DNA of 64,000 nucleotides, from contig NZ_JACIVI010000001.1 in NCBI RefSeq assembly GCF_014145335.1, forward strand, positions 434,001 to 498,000. Direction: 5' to 3'. How positions within the stretch are numbered: position 1 is the first letter of the stretch; every line of letters begins with the position of its first letter. The translations under genes were made by a program, and so were the position numbers. The stretch comes from Aquariibacter albus. GTDB taxonomy: Bacteria > Pseudomonadota > Gammaproteobacteria > Burkholderiales > Burkholderiaceae_C. The notes beneath the pieces were generated by a model. That model ran no database searches. It worked only from the letters and a program-made list of their open reading frames with translations, and was not told the origin of the DNA. This document shows positions 35,522 through 44,447 of the stretch, one piece after another.

Positions 35522-36061
35522 ATGAACCTCGAATCCCTGGGCTGGGTCGACGGCCTGGCGCTGCTCGGTCTGGCCGTGTCCTTCGTGATCGGGCTGTGGC
35601 GCGGGCTCGTCTTCGAGCTGATGTCGATCGCCGGCTGGATCGTGGCCTACCTGCTGGCCCAGCGCTACAGCCCGTCGATGGCGGGCTGGCTGCCGATCGG
35701 GGCGCCCGGCAGCGCCTTGAACCTGATCGCAAGCCTGGTGCTGCTCTTCGTGATCGCGCTTTTCGTCTGGGCCTTGCTGTCCTGGCTGCTGCAGAAGGCG
35801 ATCTCGGCCTCCCCGCTGCGGCCGGTTGACCGCGTCCTCGGCGGCGTCTTCGGCCTGCTGCGCGCGCTGGTGATCGGCCTGGTGCTGGTCAGCGGCATCC
35901 GGCTCACGCCCCTCGCGGGCTCGACCGACTGGCAGGCCTCGCGGGCCGTGCAGGGGCTCGGGCTCGTTCTCGAACAGATCCAACCCTGGTTGCCCGACGC
36001 GGTAGCACGCCATCTGCGCGCTGCCGCCGCGGGCCACCTGTCCTCGGCACAGAAAGGCTGA
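35522..36061 (+). CDS. cvpA: CvpA family membrane protein
   Basis: A 179-residue protein with four predicted membrane helices, starting MNLESLGWVDG and with the family motif RPVDRVLGG after helix 3. CvpA is needed for colicin V production in E. coli and is linked to purF in most proteobacteria. Its biochemical role is unsettled, with membrane stress and bile tolerance reported. It sits 13 bp after the SPOR gene and 5 bp before purF, so all three are cotranscribed. Confidence 0.92.
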   Translation: MNLESLGWVDGLALLGLAVSFVIGLWRGLVFELMSIAGWIVAYLLAQRYSPSMAGWLPIGAPGSALNLIASLVLLFVIALFVWALLSWLLQKAISASPLRPVDRVLGGVFGLLRALVIGLVLVSGIRLTPLAGSTDWQASRAVQGLGLVLEQIQPWLPDAVARHLRAAAAGHLSSAQKG

Positions 36062-36066
36062 AACCC

Positions 36067-37599
36067 ATGTGCGGCATCGTCGGCGTCATCTCCAAAGCCC
36101 CCGTCAACCAGCTCATCTACGACGCACTGCTGCTGCTGCAGCACCGTGGTCAGGACGCGGCCGGCATCGTCACCGCCGGCCCGGACCATCGCGGCACCAA
36201 GTTCTTCATGCACAAGGCGCGCGGCATGGTCCGCGATGTGTTCCGCACCCGCAACATGCGCGCGCTGCCCGGCCAGATCGGCCTGGGCCAGGTTCGCTAC
36301 CCCACCGCGGGCAATGCCTACAGCGAGGAAGAGGCGCAGCCCTTCTACGTGAACGCGCCCTTCGGCCTGGTGCTGGTGCACAACGGCAACCTGACGAATG
36401 CCCATGCCCTCAAGGGCGAGCTGTTTGCGATCGACCGCCGCCACCTGAACACCGAGAGCGACACCGAGGTGCTGATCAACGTGCTCGCGCACGAGCTGGA
36501 GAGCGCGGCGCGCGACCAGGCGCTGACGCCCGCGGTGATCTTCGATGCCGTGGCGGCTGTGCACAAGCGCATCAAGGGCAGCTATGCCGTGGTCTGCCTG
36601 ATTGCCGGCCACGGCCTGCTCGCCTTCCGCGACCCCTACGGCATCCGTCCGCTCTGTCTGGGCGAGGCCATGCTGCCGGATGGCAGCCGGGAACTGATGG
36701 TGGCCAGCGAATCCGTGGCGCTGGAAGGCACCGGCCACCAGTTCGTGCGCGATGTGCAACCGGGCGAGGCCATCTTCATCGACTATGAAGGCGCTCTGCA
36801 TGCGAGCCAGTGCGCGGCCAAGCCCACGCTGAACCCCTGCATCTTCGAGTTCGTCTACCTGGCGCGGCCGGATTCGGTGATCGACGGCATCTCCGTTTAC
36901 CAGGCTCGCCTGAACATGGGCGAGACGCTGGCGCAGCGCGTGATCTCCACCGTGCCCCCGACCGAGATCGACGTGGTCATCCCCATCCCCGAGTCCAGCC
37001 GGCCGAGCGCGATGCAGCTGGCGCAGAGGCTGGGCAAGCCCTATCGCGAGGGCTTCGTGAAGAACCGCTACGTCGGCCGCACCTTCATCATGCCGGGCCA
37101 GGGGCAGCGCAAGAAGAGCGTGCGCCAGAAGCTCAATGCCATCGGCAGCGAGTTCAAGGGCCGCCGGGTGCTGCTGGTCGACGATTCGATCGTGCGTGGC
37201 ACGACCAGCCGCGAGATCGTTCAGATGGCCCGCGAGGCCGGTGCGGCCAAGGTCTACCTGGCCTCGGCCGCGCCGCCGGTGCGCCACCCCAACGTCTATG
37301 GCATCGACATGCCGACCAAGACCGAGCTGATCGCCCACGGCCGCAGCAGTGATGAAGTCCGCGACTACATCGGCTGCGACGCCCTGATCTACCAGGATCT
37401 GGCCGCGATGAAGAAGGCGGTGGGCCTGCTGCAGCCAGCGCTGGCGGGCTTCGAGGCCTCCTGCTTCGATGGCGTCTACATCACCGGCGACGTCAGCAGC
37501 GAGGATTTCGACGCCATCTCCAAGCAGCGCAGCCTGGGCTTCGAGGAGGAAGAGGACAACCGCCAGCGTCTGGCGTTGCAGGGTGGCGTGGAGGTCTGA
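36067..37599 (+). CDS. purF: Amidophosphoribosyltransferase
   Basis: PurF makes 5-phosphoribosylamine from PRPP and glutamine, the first committed step of purine synthesis. The 510-residue protein begins MCGIVGV, so after Met removal the N-terminal Cys is the glutaminase nucleophile. The PRPP loop VLLVDDSIVRGTTSR is present near residue 370. No propeptide or extra Cys cluster is seen, so it is the E. coli-like enzyme without Fe-S. metZ follows after 2 bp. Confidence 0.97.
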   Translation: MCGIVGVISKAPVNQLIYDALLLLQHRGQDAAGIVTAGPDHRGTKFFMHKARGMVRDVFRTRNMRALPGQIGLGQVRYPTAGNAYSEEEAQPFYVNAPFGLVLVHNGNLTNAHALKGELFAIDRRHLNTESDTEVLINVLAHELESAARDQALTPAVIFDAVAAVHKRIKGSYAVVCLIAGHGLLAFRDPYGIRPLCLGEAMLPDGSRELMVASESVALEGTGHQFVRDVQPGEAIFIDYEGALHASQCAAKPTLNPCIFEFVYLARPDSVIDGISVYQARLNMGETLAQRVISTVPPTEIDVVIPIPESSRPSAMQLAQRLGKPYREGFVKNRYVGRTFIMPGQGQRKKSVRQKLNAIGSEFKGRRVLLVDDSIVRGTTSREIVQMAREAGAAKVYLASAAPPVRHPNVYGIDMPTKTELIAHGRSSDEVRDYIGCDALIYQDLAAMKKAVGLLQPALAGFEASCFDGVYITGDVSSEDFDAISKQRSLGFEEEEDNRQRLALQGGVEV

Positions 37600-37601
37600 G
37601 C

Positions 37602-38852
37602 ATGGCCGATCAGGACGACACCGCCCGCAAGCCGGGCCTGCCCCGGGTGGATCTTCCGCCCGACGCGCGGCTGGAGACCCTGGCCGTGCGCGAAGGCCTG
37701 CCGGCCACGCCCTGGGGCGAGAACTCCGAGGCCCTGTTCCTGACCAGCAGCTTCGTGCATCCGGACGCCGCCACCGCCGCCCGCCGTTTCGCCGGGGAGG
37801 AGGAGGCCTTCGTCTACAGCCGTTTCACCAACCCCACGGTGATGATGATGGAGCGCCGCCTCGCGGCGCTGGAAGGCACCGAGGCCTGCCTGGCCACCGC
37901 CAGCGGCATGAGCGCGATCCTCCTGCTGTGCATGGGCCTGCTGAAATCCGGCGACCACGTGGTCTGCTCGCGCAGCGTGTTCGGCTCGACCATCAAGCTG
38001 CTGAGCAGCGAGTTCGGCAAGTTCGGCGTCGAGACCACGTATGTCTCGCAGAGTGAGCCTGCCGAATGGCGTGCCGCGATGCGGCCGAACACCAGGCTGC
38101 TGTTCGCCGAGACGCCCAGCAACCCCCTGACCGAGGTCTGCGACATCCAGGCCCTGGCCGACATCGCCCACGAGGGCGGCGCGCTGCTGGTCGTCGACAA
38201 CTGCTTCTGCTCGCCGGCGCTGCAGCAGCCGGTGAAGCTGGGCGCCGACTTGATCATCCATTCCGGCACCAAGTACCTGGATGGCCAGGGCCGGGTGTTG
38301 GCGGGCATGGTCTGCGGCCCCAAGTCCATCGTCGAAGGCGTGCTGGTGCCGGTGATGCGCAGCGCCGGCATGAGCCTGTCACCCTTCAATGCCTGGGTGG
38401 TGCTCAAGGGCCTGGAGACGCTGGGGATCCGCATGGCCGCGCAGAGCGCGAACGGCCTGGCCCTGGCCCAGTGGCTGGAAGCGCATCCGGCCGTCGAGCG
38501 GGTCTACCACCCCGGCCTGGCCTCGCATCCCCAGCATGCGCTGGCCATGGCCCAGCAGGGTGGGGTGGGCGGCGCGGTGTTGAGCTTCATCGTCAAGTCC
38601 GCCGACGCGGTGCAGGCCCGCGAGCGCGCCTTCGCCGTCATCGACGCGACGCGCATCTGCTCGATCACCGCCAACCTCGGTGACACCAAGACCACCATCA
38701 CCCATCCGGCCAGCACCTCGCACGGCCGGCTTAGCGAAGACCAGCGCCTGGCCGCCGGCATCACCCAGGGCCTGATCCGCGTCGCGGCCGGCCTGGAGCA
38801 TGTCGAGGACCTGAAGGTCGACCTGGCCCGCGGCCTGGACCGCCTGGTCTGA
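37602..38852 (+). CDS. metZ: O-succinylhomoserine sulfhydrylase
   Basis: MetZ replaces the succinyl group of O-succinylhomoserine with sulfide to give homocysteine directly. The 416-residue Cys/Met-metabolism PLP enzyme carries the Schiff-base K224 in [11 protein letters not shown] and the [10 protein letters not shown] segment. Assignment as MetZ rather than MetB or MetY rests on length, the purF-metZ linkage typical of Pseudomonas and Burkholderiales, and overall family resemblance. The substrate acyl group (succinyl or acetyl) is inferred. Confidence 0.9.
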   Translation: MADQDDTARKPGLPRVDLPPDARLETLAVREGLPATPWGENSEALFLTSSFVHPDAATAARRFAGEEEAFVYSRFTNPTVMMMERRLAALEGTEACLATASGMSAILLLCMGLLKSGDHVVCSRSVFGSTIKLLSSEFGKFGVETTYVSQSEPAEWRAAMRPNTRLLFAETPSNPLTEVCDIQALADIAHEGGALLVVDNCFCSPALQQPVKLGADLIIHSGTKYLDGQGRVLAGMVCGPKSIVEGVLVPVMRSAGMSLSPFNAWVVLKGLETLGIRMAAQSANGLALAQWLEAHPAVERVYHPGLASHPQHALAMAQQGGVGGAVLSFIVKSADAVQARERAFAVIDATRICSITANLGDTKTTITHPASTSHGRLSEDQRLAAGITQGLIRVAAGLEHVEDLKVDLARGLDRLV

Positions 38853-38862
38853 ATCCCTCGGC

Positions 38863-38891
38863 GGGCCGGTCGCCGTGTCGGCGACCGGCCC
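38863..38891 (+). terminator. Perfect 12-bp hairpin after metZ, probable terminator
   Basis: GGGCCGGTCGCC pairs perfectly with GGCGACCGGCCC around the loop GTGTC, 10 bp after the metZ stop. A modest T-rich run (GATGTCTTT) follows. It probably ends the cvpA-purF-metZ message before gltX, though the T-tract is weak. Confidence 0.65.
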
Positions 38892-38946
38892 GATGTCTTT
38901 GGCGGCCGCGCGGCCTGTGCCGTACCGGCCTTTCGATCTCCAAGCC

Positions 38947-40374
38947 ATGAGCGACCTCCAACGTCCGGTCCGCACGCGTTTCGCGCCCAGCCCGACCGGC
39001 TTCATCCACCTCGGCAACATCCGCTCCGGCCTCTACCCCTGGCTCTTCGCCCGGGCCCGGGGCGGGCAGTTCATCCTGCGCATCGAGGACACGGACACCG
39101 AGCGCTCCTCGCAGGAGGCGGTCGACGTCATCCTCGAGGGCATGCGGTGGCTGGGCCTGGCGCACGACGAGGGCCCCTTTTTCCAGATGCAGCGCATGGA
39201 CCGCTATCGTGCGGTCGTGCAGCAGCTGCTCGACGCCGGGCTGGCCTACCGCTGCTACACCACGCCGGCCGAGCTGGATGCGCTGCGCGAACAACAGCTC
39301 GCCGCCAAGCTGAAGCCGCGCTACGACGGCCGCTGGCGGCCCGAGCCCGGCAAGCGCCTGCCGCCGGTGCCGGAGGGCGTGGCCCCGGTCATCCGCTTCA
39401 AGACGCCGCAGGGTGGCAGCGTGGCGTGGACGGACAAGGTCAAGGGCCTGATCGAGTTCAGCAACGAGGAGCTCGATGACCTGGTCATCGCCCGCCCGGC
39501 TGCGCCCGGCGAGGCCATCGGCGTGCCGACCTACAACTTCTGCGTGGTCGTCGACGACCTCGACATGGGCATCACCCACGTCATCCGCGGGGACGACCAT
39601 GTCAACAACACCCCGCGGCAGATCCACATCTTCCGCGCGCTGGGCGCCGAGCCGCCGGTCTTCGCCCACCTGCCGACCGTGCTGAACGAGCAGGGCGAGA
39701 AGATGAGCAAGCGCCACGGGGCCAAGCCGGTCACGGCCTACCGCGACGAGGGCTATCTGGCCGATGCCGTCGTGAACTACCTGGCCCGCCTGGGCTGGAG
39801 CCACGGTGACGATGAGATCTTCAGTCGCGAGCAGCTCATCAGCTGGTTCGACCTGGACCACCTGGGCAAGAGCGCCGGCCAGTTCGACGAGGCCAAGCTG
39901 CGCTGGGTGAATGCCCAGCATCTCAAGATGAGCCCCGACGAGGCCCTCGTCCCGCTGGTGGCCGAGCAACTGGCACGCCGTGGGCTGCATGGTCTCGCCG
40001 AGGACCCGCGCAGCGCCGCGCGCATCGGTCTGTTCAAGGACCGCTGCAGCACGACGGCCGAGATCGCCGACTGGCTGTCGATGTATCACGGACCCGTCAG
40101 CCCCTCGGAAGCTGAGCAGGCTCAGCATCTGAGCCCGGCCATCCGTCCGGCCCTGGTGGCGCTGGCCGACGCGCTGGCTGCCCTGCCGGACTGGACGGCG
40201 GCTGCGATCGGCCAAGCCTTCAAGGGGGTCCTTGCCGCCCAGGGCCTGAAGATGCCGCAGTTGGCCATGCCGGTGCGGGTGGCCGTGTGCGGCCGGGCCC
40301 AGACGCCTTCGGTCGACGCGGTGCTGTCGCTCTTTGATCAAGAAATTGTGGTCAGGCGCTTGCGCGAGGCCTGA
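38947..40374 (+). CDS. gltX: Glutamyl-tRNA synthetase
   Basis: GltX charges tRNA-Glu. The 475-residue class I synthetase has the HIGH-type signature around H21 (PTGFIHLGN) and the KMSKR loop at K252 (KMSKRHG). The start at 38947 ([18 protein letters not shown]) gives the expected short N-terminus; an in-frame upstream ATG would run into the metZ hairpin. The gene lies directly before a tRNA operon that includes tRNA-Glu, its own substrate. The tRNA promoter overlaps the gltX 3' end. Confidence 0.97.
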   Translation: MSDLQRPVRTRFAPSPTGFIHLGNIRSGLYPWLFARARGGQFILRIEDTDTERSSQEAVDVILEGMRWLGLAHDEGPFFQMQRMDRYRAVVQQLLDAGLAYRCYTTPAELDALREQQLAAKLKPRYDGRWRPEPGKRLPPVPEGVAPVIRFKTPQGGSVAWTDKVKGLIEFSNEELDDLVIARPAAPGEAIGVPTYNFCVVVDDLDMGITHVIRGDDHVNNTPRQIHIFRALGAEPPVFAHLPTVLNEQGEKMSKRHGAKPVTAYRDEGYLADAVVNYLARLGWSHGDDEIFSREQLISWFDLDHLGKSAGQFDEAKLRWVNAQHLKMSPDEALVPLVAEQLARRGLHGLAEDPRSAARIGLFKDRCSTTAEIADWLSMYHGPVSPSEAEQAQHLSPAIRPALVALADALAALPDWTAAAIGQAFKGVLAAQGLKMPQLAMPVRVAVCGRAQTPSVDAVLSLFDQEIVVRRLREA

Positions 40375-40388
40375 AAGTGGTTCATAAT
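40360..40388 (+). promoter_or_regulatory. Sigma-70-type promoter for the tRNA operon
   Basis: TTGCGC (40360-40365), a 17-bp spacer and CATAAT (40383-40388) form a good promoter whose -35 lies in the last codons of gltX. Transcription would start near 40395, giving about 90 nt of leader before tRNA-Ala. Confidence 0.65.
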
Positions 40389-40486
40389 CTCTTTCTCGCT
40401 TGAACGGCGCAGCCCAAAAGCAAGACGCAACGCAAAACGATGCAGCTTGCCACGAACCAGCCCACCCGCTGGCATCGTGATTCAAA

Positions 40487-40562
<76 letters not shown>

Positions 40563-40602
40563 AATGATCTGGTGGCGCGCGGTTCAAGAGGCGACGGTTT
40601 TA

Positions 40603-40678
40603 GTCCCCTTCGTCTAGAGGCCTAGGACACGACCCTTTCACGGTTGTAACAGGGGTTCGAATCCCCTAGGGGACGCCA
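40603..40678 (+). tRNA. tRNA-Glu (TTC)
   Basis: A 76-nt tRNA with encoded CCA, acceptor GTCCCCT/AGGGGAC, and anticodon loop CTTTCAC giving TTC. Closely matches bacterial tRNA-Glu. It lies 40 bp after tRNA-Ala in the same direction. Confidence 0.97.
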
Positions 40679-40724
40679 AGTTTGACGATGCTTGCGCAGC
40701 AATGCGAAATATCGTTACCGACAA

Positions 40725-40801
40725 GGAGTGGTAGTTCAGTCGGTTAGAATACCGGCCTGTCACGCCGGGGGTCGCGGGTTCGAGTCCCGTCCACTCCGCC
40801 A
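40725..40801 (+). tRNA. tRNA-Asp (GTC)
   Basis: A 77-nt tRNA with encoded CCA, acceptor GGAGTGG/CCACTCC and anticodon GTC in the loop CTGTCAC. Last tRNA of the operon, followed within 6 bp by an intrinsic terminator. Confidence 0.97.
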
Positions 40802-40806
40802 AACGC

Positions 40807-40832
40807 AAAAGGGCGCCTTCGGGCGCCCTTTT
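40807..40832 (+). terminator. Rho-independent terminator of the tRNA operon
   Basis: AAAA-GGGCGCC-TTCG-GGCGCCC-TTTT: a perfect 7-bp G:C stem closed by a stable UUCG tetraloop with flanking A and T runs, just after tRNA-Asp. Confidence 0.93.
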
Positions 40833-40891
40833 GTCATGGGTCCTCGGAGGGTTGCGCTGCGTACGCCTGCCCCGCCCAGGACTGGCCGAGA

Positions 40892-41500
40892 ATGGCAGTC
40901 ATGGACCACAGCTTCGCTTCGGCGCTTGTCCTCCTGCTGCTCGTGCTGGATCCGCTGGGCGGCTTGCCGGTCTACATCACCGTGCTGGACAGGGTGGATC
41001 CCGCCCGGCGAGCCCGGCTCGCGTTGCGCGAAAGCGTCATCGCCTTCCTGCTTCTGCTCGCCTTCATGCTCGGCGGTCAGGGGTTTCTCCGGCTGATGAA
41101 CCTTTCCGAGCGGGCGCTCGAAGTGGCGGGTGGCGTGATCCTGATGATCATCGCCATCCGCATGATCTTCGCCCGCGACGGGGTGATGCCCATGGAGGCG
41201 GACCGACGCGAACCCCTGATTTTTCCGCTCGCCGTTCCCTTGCTGGCTGGGCCGTCGGCCCTGGCGACCGTGCTGCTGCTCGCGTCGCGCCAGCCGGATC
41301 GCTTGTTGCACTGGGTGCTGGCGCTGGCAGTGGCCATGGGCATCTGCCTGCTCGTGCTGCTGTCCGCCGCGCGCCTGCAGCGATGGCTGGGCGAGCCCTT
41401 GGTCCATGCGCTGGAGAAGCTGATGGGCCTGGTGCTGACCGCGATCGCGGTCGAGATGCTGCTCTCCGGTCTGCGGCGCTACTTTGGCGGTTTGAGCTGA
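40892..41500 (+). CDS. MarC-family (UPF0056) inner-membrane protein
   Basis: A 202-residue polytopic protein with six predicted helices and the MarC-family pattern LVLDPLGGLPVY in helix 1 and FPLAVPLLAGPSALAT in the middle. The family has no established transport substrate, and the original link to multiple antibiotic resistance in E. coli was withdrawn. Two ATGs (40892 and 40901) are possible. It is flanked by the tRNA operon terminator and the convergent tRNA-Leu. Confidence 0.9.
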   Translation: MAVMDHSFASALVLLLLVLDPLGGLPVYITVLDRVDPARRARLALRESVIAFLLLLAFMLGGQGFLRLMNLSERALEVAGGVILMIIAIRMIFARDGVMPMEADRREPLIFPLAVPLLAGPSALATVLLLASRQPDRLLHWVLALAVAMGICLLVLLSAARLQRWLGEPLVHALEKLMGLVLTAIAVEMLLSGLRRYFGGLS

Positions 41501-41671
41501 ACCGAGGTGGCGCGCGGAAGACAGGGCAGGGCGATGTTGCCGCGAAGCTGGGGCACACTCGGCCCATGACTTTGACGACGGTTCGGCCCGCCTTCACAAA
41601 CCCTTGGCGTTCGATGCCGCAAGGTCATGGCGCGGTTCATGGCCCGCAAGAGGCATCGCCCTTCGCGACGT

Positions 41672-41711
41672 CACAAAGCAAAACGCCCTCAAGCTGCAAG
41701 CTTGAGGGCGT
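41672..41711 (-). terminator. Rho-independent terminator of tRNA-Leu
   Basis: A perfect 12-bp stem (GCTTGAGGGCGT with its complement, loop of 5 bases) is followed on the minus strand by TTTTGCTTT. It lies 45 bp downstream of the tRNA-Leu 3' end. The rest of the 41501-41756 gap shows no gene. Confidence 0.85.
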
Positions 41712-41756
41712 CTGCCTCGATCTGTTTCGTTTCCTTGACTGCCGTACCGACAGTGT

Positions 41757-41841
<85 letters not shown>

Positions 41842-41859
41842 TCGGCAACGAAGAATGAA

Positions 41860-41889
41860 ATTCTAAGATGAAAAATGAACAGGGCTCAA
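41860..41889 (-). promoter_or_regulatory. Promoter of tRNA-Leu, overlapping the rnr start
   Basis: On the minus strand TTGAGC (41884-41889), an 18-bp spacer and TAGAAT (41860-41865) form a good sigma-70 promoter about 18 bp upstream of the tRNA. The -35 lies inside the first codons of rnr on the opposite strand. Confidence 0.65.
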
Positions 41890-44414
41890 GCCCGAATGTG
41901 AAAAGTGGCGCGAGTGCAACACTGCTGGCTGAAGTTGAAGGTTTGGTGCAGGGCCATCGTGACGGCCACGGCTTCGTGCAGCGTGACGACGGCGAGGCCG
42001 ATCTCTATCTGTCGCCGCAGGAAATGCGTGCGGTGTTGCATCGCGACAGGGTTCGTGCCCGCATCATCCGTCTGGATCGCAAGGGGCGCCCCGAAGCCCG
42101 GGTGCTCGAGATCCTCGAGCGCCGCAAGACGCCGATCATCGGCCGCCTGCTGTTCGAGGGGGGCGTCTGGCTGGTCGCGCCCGAGGACAAGCGCTACGGC
42201 CAGGACATCCTCATCCCCAAGCAGGCCACGGCCAAGGCCCAGCCGGGCCAGGTGGTGGCGGTCGAGTTGACCGAGACGCCCTCCATGTATGCGCAGCCGG
42301 TCGGCCGCATCACCGAGGTGCTTGGCGAGGTCGACGATCCCGGCATGGAGATCGAGATCGCGGTCCGCAAATACGAGGTGCCGCACCGCTTCACGGCCGA
42401 GACCATGGCCCAGGCGGCCAAGCTGCCCGACAAGGTGCGGCCGATCGACAAGAAGGGCCGCATCGACCTGAGCGACGTGCCGCTCGTCACCATCGACGGC
42501 GAGGATGCGCGCGACTTCGACGACGCTGTCTACTGCGAGCCGATCGCGATCGGCCGAGCGAAGAAACCCAACGGCTGGCGTCTGGTGGTCGCCATCGCCG
42601 ATGTCAGCCACTACGTGAAGCCGGGCGAGGCCATCGACGACGATGCCTACGAGCGGGCGACCAGCGTCTACTTCCCGCGCCGCGTGATCCCGATGCTGCC
42701 GGAGAAGCTCAGCAACGGCCTGTGCTCGCTGAACCCGGAGGTCGACCGGCTCTGCATGGTCTGCGACATGGTGATCGACGGTGGCGGCGAGATCGTCGCC
42801 TACCAGTTCTTCCCCGCGGTCATGCACTCGGCCGCGCGCTTCACCTACACCGAGGTCGCTTCCATCCTGGCCAACACCCGCGGGCCCGAGGCCGCGAAGC
42901 GCAAGGCCCTGGTGCCGCATCTGGTCGACCTGCACGAGGTCTACCGCGCCCTGCTCAAGGCGCGCAGCCTGCGCGGTGCGGTGGACTTCGACACCACCGA
43001 GACGGCCATCGTCTGCGACGACAACGGTCGCATCGAGAAGATCGTCCCGCGCACCCGCAACGACGCCCACCGCCTGATCGAGGAGGCCATGCTGGCCGCC
43101 AATGTCTGCGCGGCCGAGTTCATTGCCCAGGCCGAGCATCCGGTGCTCTATCGCGTGCACGAAGGCCCCACGCCCGAGAAGCGCACGACGCTGCAGAACT
43201 ACCTGAAGGCCCTGGGCCTGGGGCTGAACATCGGCGACGACCCGCACCCGCGCGAGTTCCAGGCCATCGCCCAGGCCACCCGCGAGCGGCCCGATGCGCA
43301 GCAGATCCACAGCATGTTGCTGCGCTCGATGCAGCAAGCGATCTACACGCCGGTCAACAGCGGCCACTTCGGCCTGGCCTACGGGGCCTACGCGCACTTC
43401 ACCAGCCCGATCCGACGCTACCCGGACCTGCTGGTGCATCGGGTGATCAAGGCCATCCTGGGCCAGAAGCGCTATCACCTGCATGCGCCGGAGCTGGCGA
43501 GTTCGGCCGTCCACACCCGCAAGTTGCCGCGCGGCAAGCCGGCAGGCAAGGGGGCGGGCGCGATGGCCACCGCCGTGCCCGCGCCGCCGGTGCGCCAGCC
43601 CAAGCTCAGTCCGGCCGAGCAGGCCATGTGGGACGCCGCCGGTGCGCACTGCAGCGCGAACGAGCGCCGCGCCGACGAGGCGTCGCGCGACGTCGAGGCC
43701 TGGCTCAAGTGCAAGTTCATGCGCGAGCACCTCGGGGAGGAGTTCGGGGGCACCGTCACCGCGGTGACCAGCTTCGGCCTCTTCGTCACGCTCGACGAGC
43801 TGTATGTGGAGGGCCTCATCCACATCACCGAGCTCGGCGGCGAGTACTACCGCTTCGACGAGGCCCGCCAGGAGTTGCGTGGCGAACGCACCGGCGTGCG
43901 CTATGTGGTGGGCAGCCGCTTGCGGGTGCAGGTCAGCCGGGTCGACCTGGACGGGCGCAAGATCGATTTCCGTCTGGTGCGCGATCCGCTGCTCGCGCCG
44001 CCGCCGGCGGGCGGCGGGCGTGGGGGCAAGGCCGCTGGCCGTGCCCGTCCGGCGTCCGAGCCTCCGGCCGAGCCCGTGTCCGCGGTCGAGGCCCTGGCCG
44101 CCGTCCAGACCGAGGATCGGGACGAGAAGCAGGCCGCGCGCAAGGCCCGTGCCGCAGGCGCTGGCAAGCCGCGCCGCGCGGCCCTGCTGTCGCCGCCGCC
44201 CGGCGAGGAGTCGGCCCCTGAAACGCTCTGGGAGGTGGGGCCTCCGGTCGTCGAGCCCCGGCCCCGTGCCAAGGGCGGCAAGGCGGCCAAGGCCGCCAAG
44301 ACGGCTCCGTCCGCGAAGGCGGGATCCGGCCGCCGCAAGGCCGCCGCCGATCCTGCCGCGGCGGCAGCCGAGGCCCGCCCGGCCCGCAAGAGCCGGCGCA
44401 GCAGCAAGCGCTGA
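41868..44414 (+). CDS. rnr: Ribonuclease R
   Basis: RNase R is a processive 3'-5' exoribonuclease able to degrade structured RNA. The 848-residue protein has OB/cold-shock-like N-terminal domains, the RNB catalytic core with the acidic cluster D210...D216-F-D218-D219 (DGEDARDFDDAV), a C-terminal S1 domain (about residues 625-705) and a Lys/Arg/Ala-rich tail. The usual N-terminal helix-turn-helix is missing. An Ala/Pro/Gly-rich insertion of some 40 residues (about 541-580) separates RNB from the AHCSANERRADEA segment. The ATG at 41868 is only 26 bp from the divergent tRNA-Leu; a GTG at 41898 is an alternative. A short G+C hairpin lies in the 33-bp gap to the convergent nnr gene. Confidence 0.93.
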   Translation: MKNEQGSSPNVKSGASATLLAEVEGLVQGHRDGHGFVQRDDGEADLYLSPQEMRAVLHRDRVRARIIRLDRKGRPEARVLEILERRKTPIIGRLLFEGGVWLVAPEDKRYGQDILIPKQATAKAQPGQVVAVELTETPSMYAQPVGRITEVLGEVDDPGMEIEIAVRKYEVPHRFTAETMAQAAKLPDKVRPIDKKGRIDLSDVPLVTIDGEDARDFDDAVYCEPIAIGRAKKPNGWRLVVAIADVSHYVKPGEAIDDDAYERATSVYFPRRVIPMLPEKLSNGLCSLNPEVDRLCMVCDMVIDGGGEIVAYQFFPAVMHSAARFTYTEVASILANTRGPEAAKRKALVPHLVDLHEVYRALLKARSLRGAVDFDTTETAIVCDDNGRIEKIVPRTRNDAHRLIEEAMLAANVCAAEFIAQAEHPVLYRVHEGPTPEKRTTLQNYLKALGLGLNIGDDPHPREFQAIAQATRERPDAQQIHSMLLRSMQQAIYTPVNSGHFGLAYGAYAHFTSPIRRYPDLLVHRVIKAILGQKRYHLHAPELASSAVHTRKLPRGKPAGKGAGAMATAVPAPPVRQPKLSPAEQAMWDAAGAHCSANERRADEASRDVEAWLKCKFMREHLGEEFGGTVTAVTSFGLFVTLDELYVEGLIHITELGGEYYRFDEARQELRGERTGVRYVVGSRLRVQVSRVDLDGRKIDFRLVRDPLLAPPPAGGGRGGKAAGRARPASEPPAEPVSAVEALAAVQTEDRDEKQAARKARAAGAGKPRRAALLSPPPGEESAPETLWEVGPPVVEPRPRAKGGKAAKAAKTAPSAKAGSGRRKAAADPAAAAAEARPARKSRRSSKR

Positions 44415-44424
44415 GCGCGCAGGA

Positions 44425-44439
44425 CCCGCCTCCGGCGGG
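44425..44439. other. Short hairpin between convergent rnr and nnr
   Basis: CCCGCC-TCC-GGCGGG between two convergent stops. The stem is only 6 bp and has no T-tract on either side, so it may act as a weak bidirectional 3'-end structure at most. Confidence 0.35.
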
Positions 44440-44447
44440 CCCGCGTC

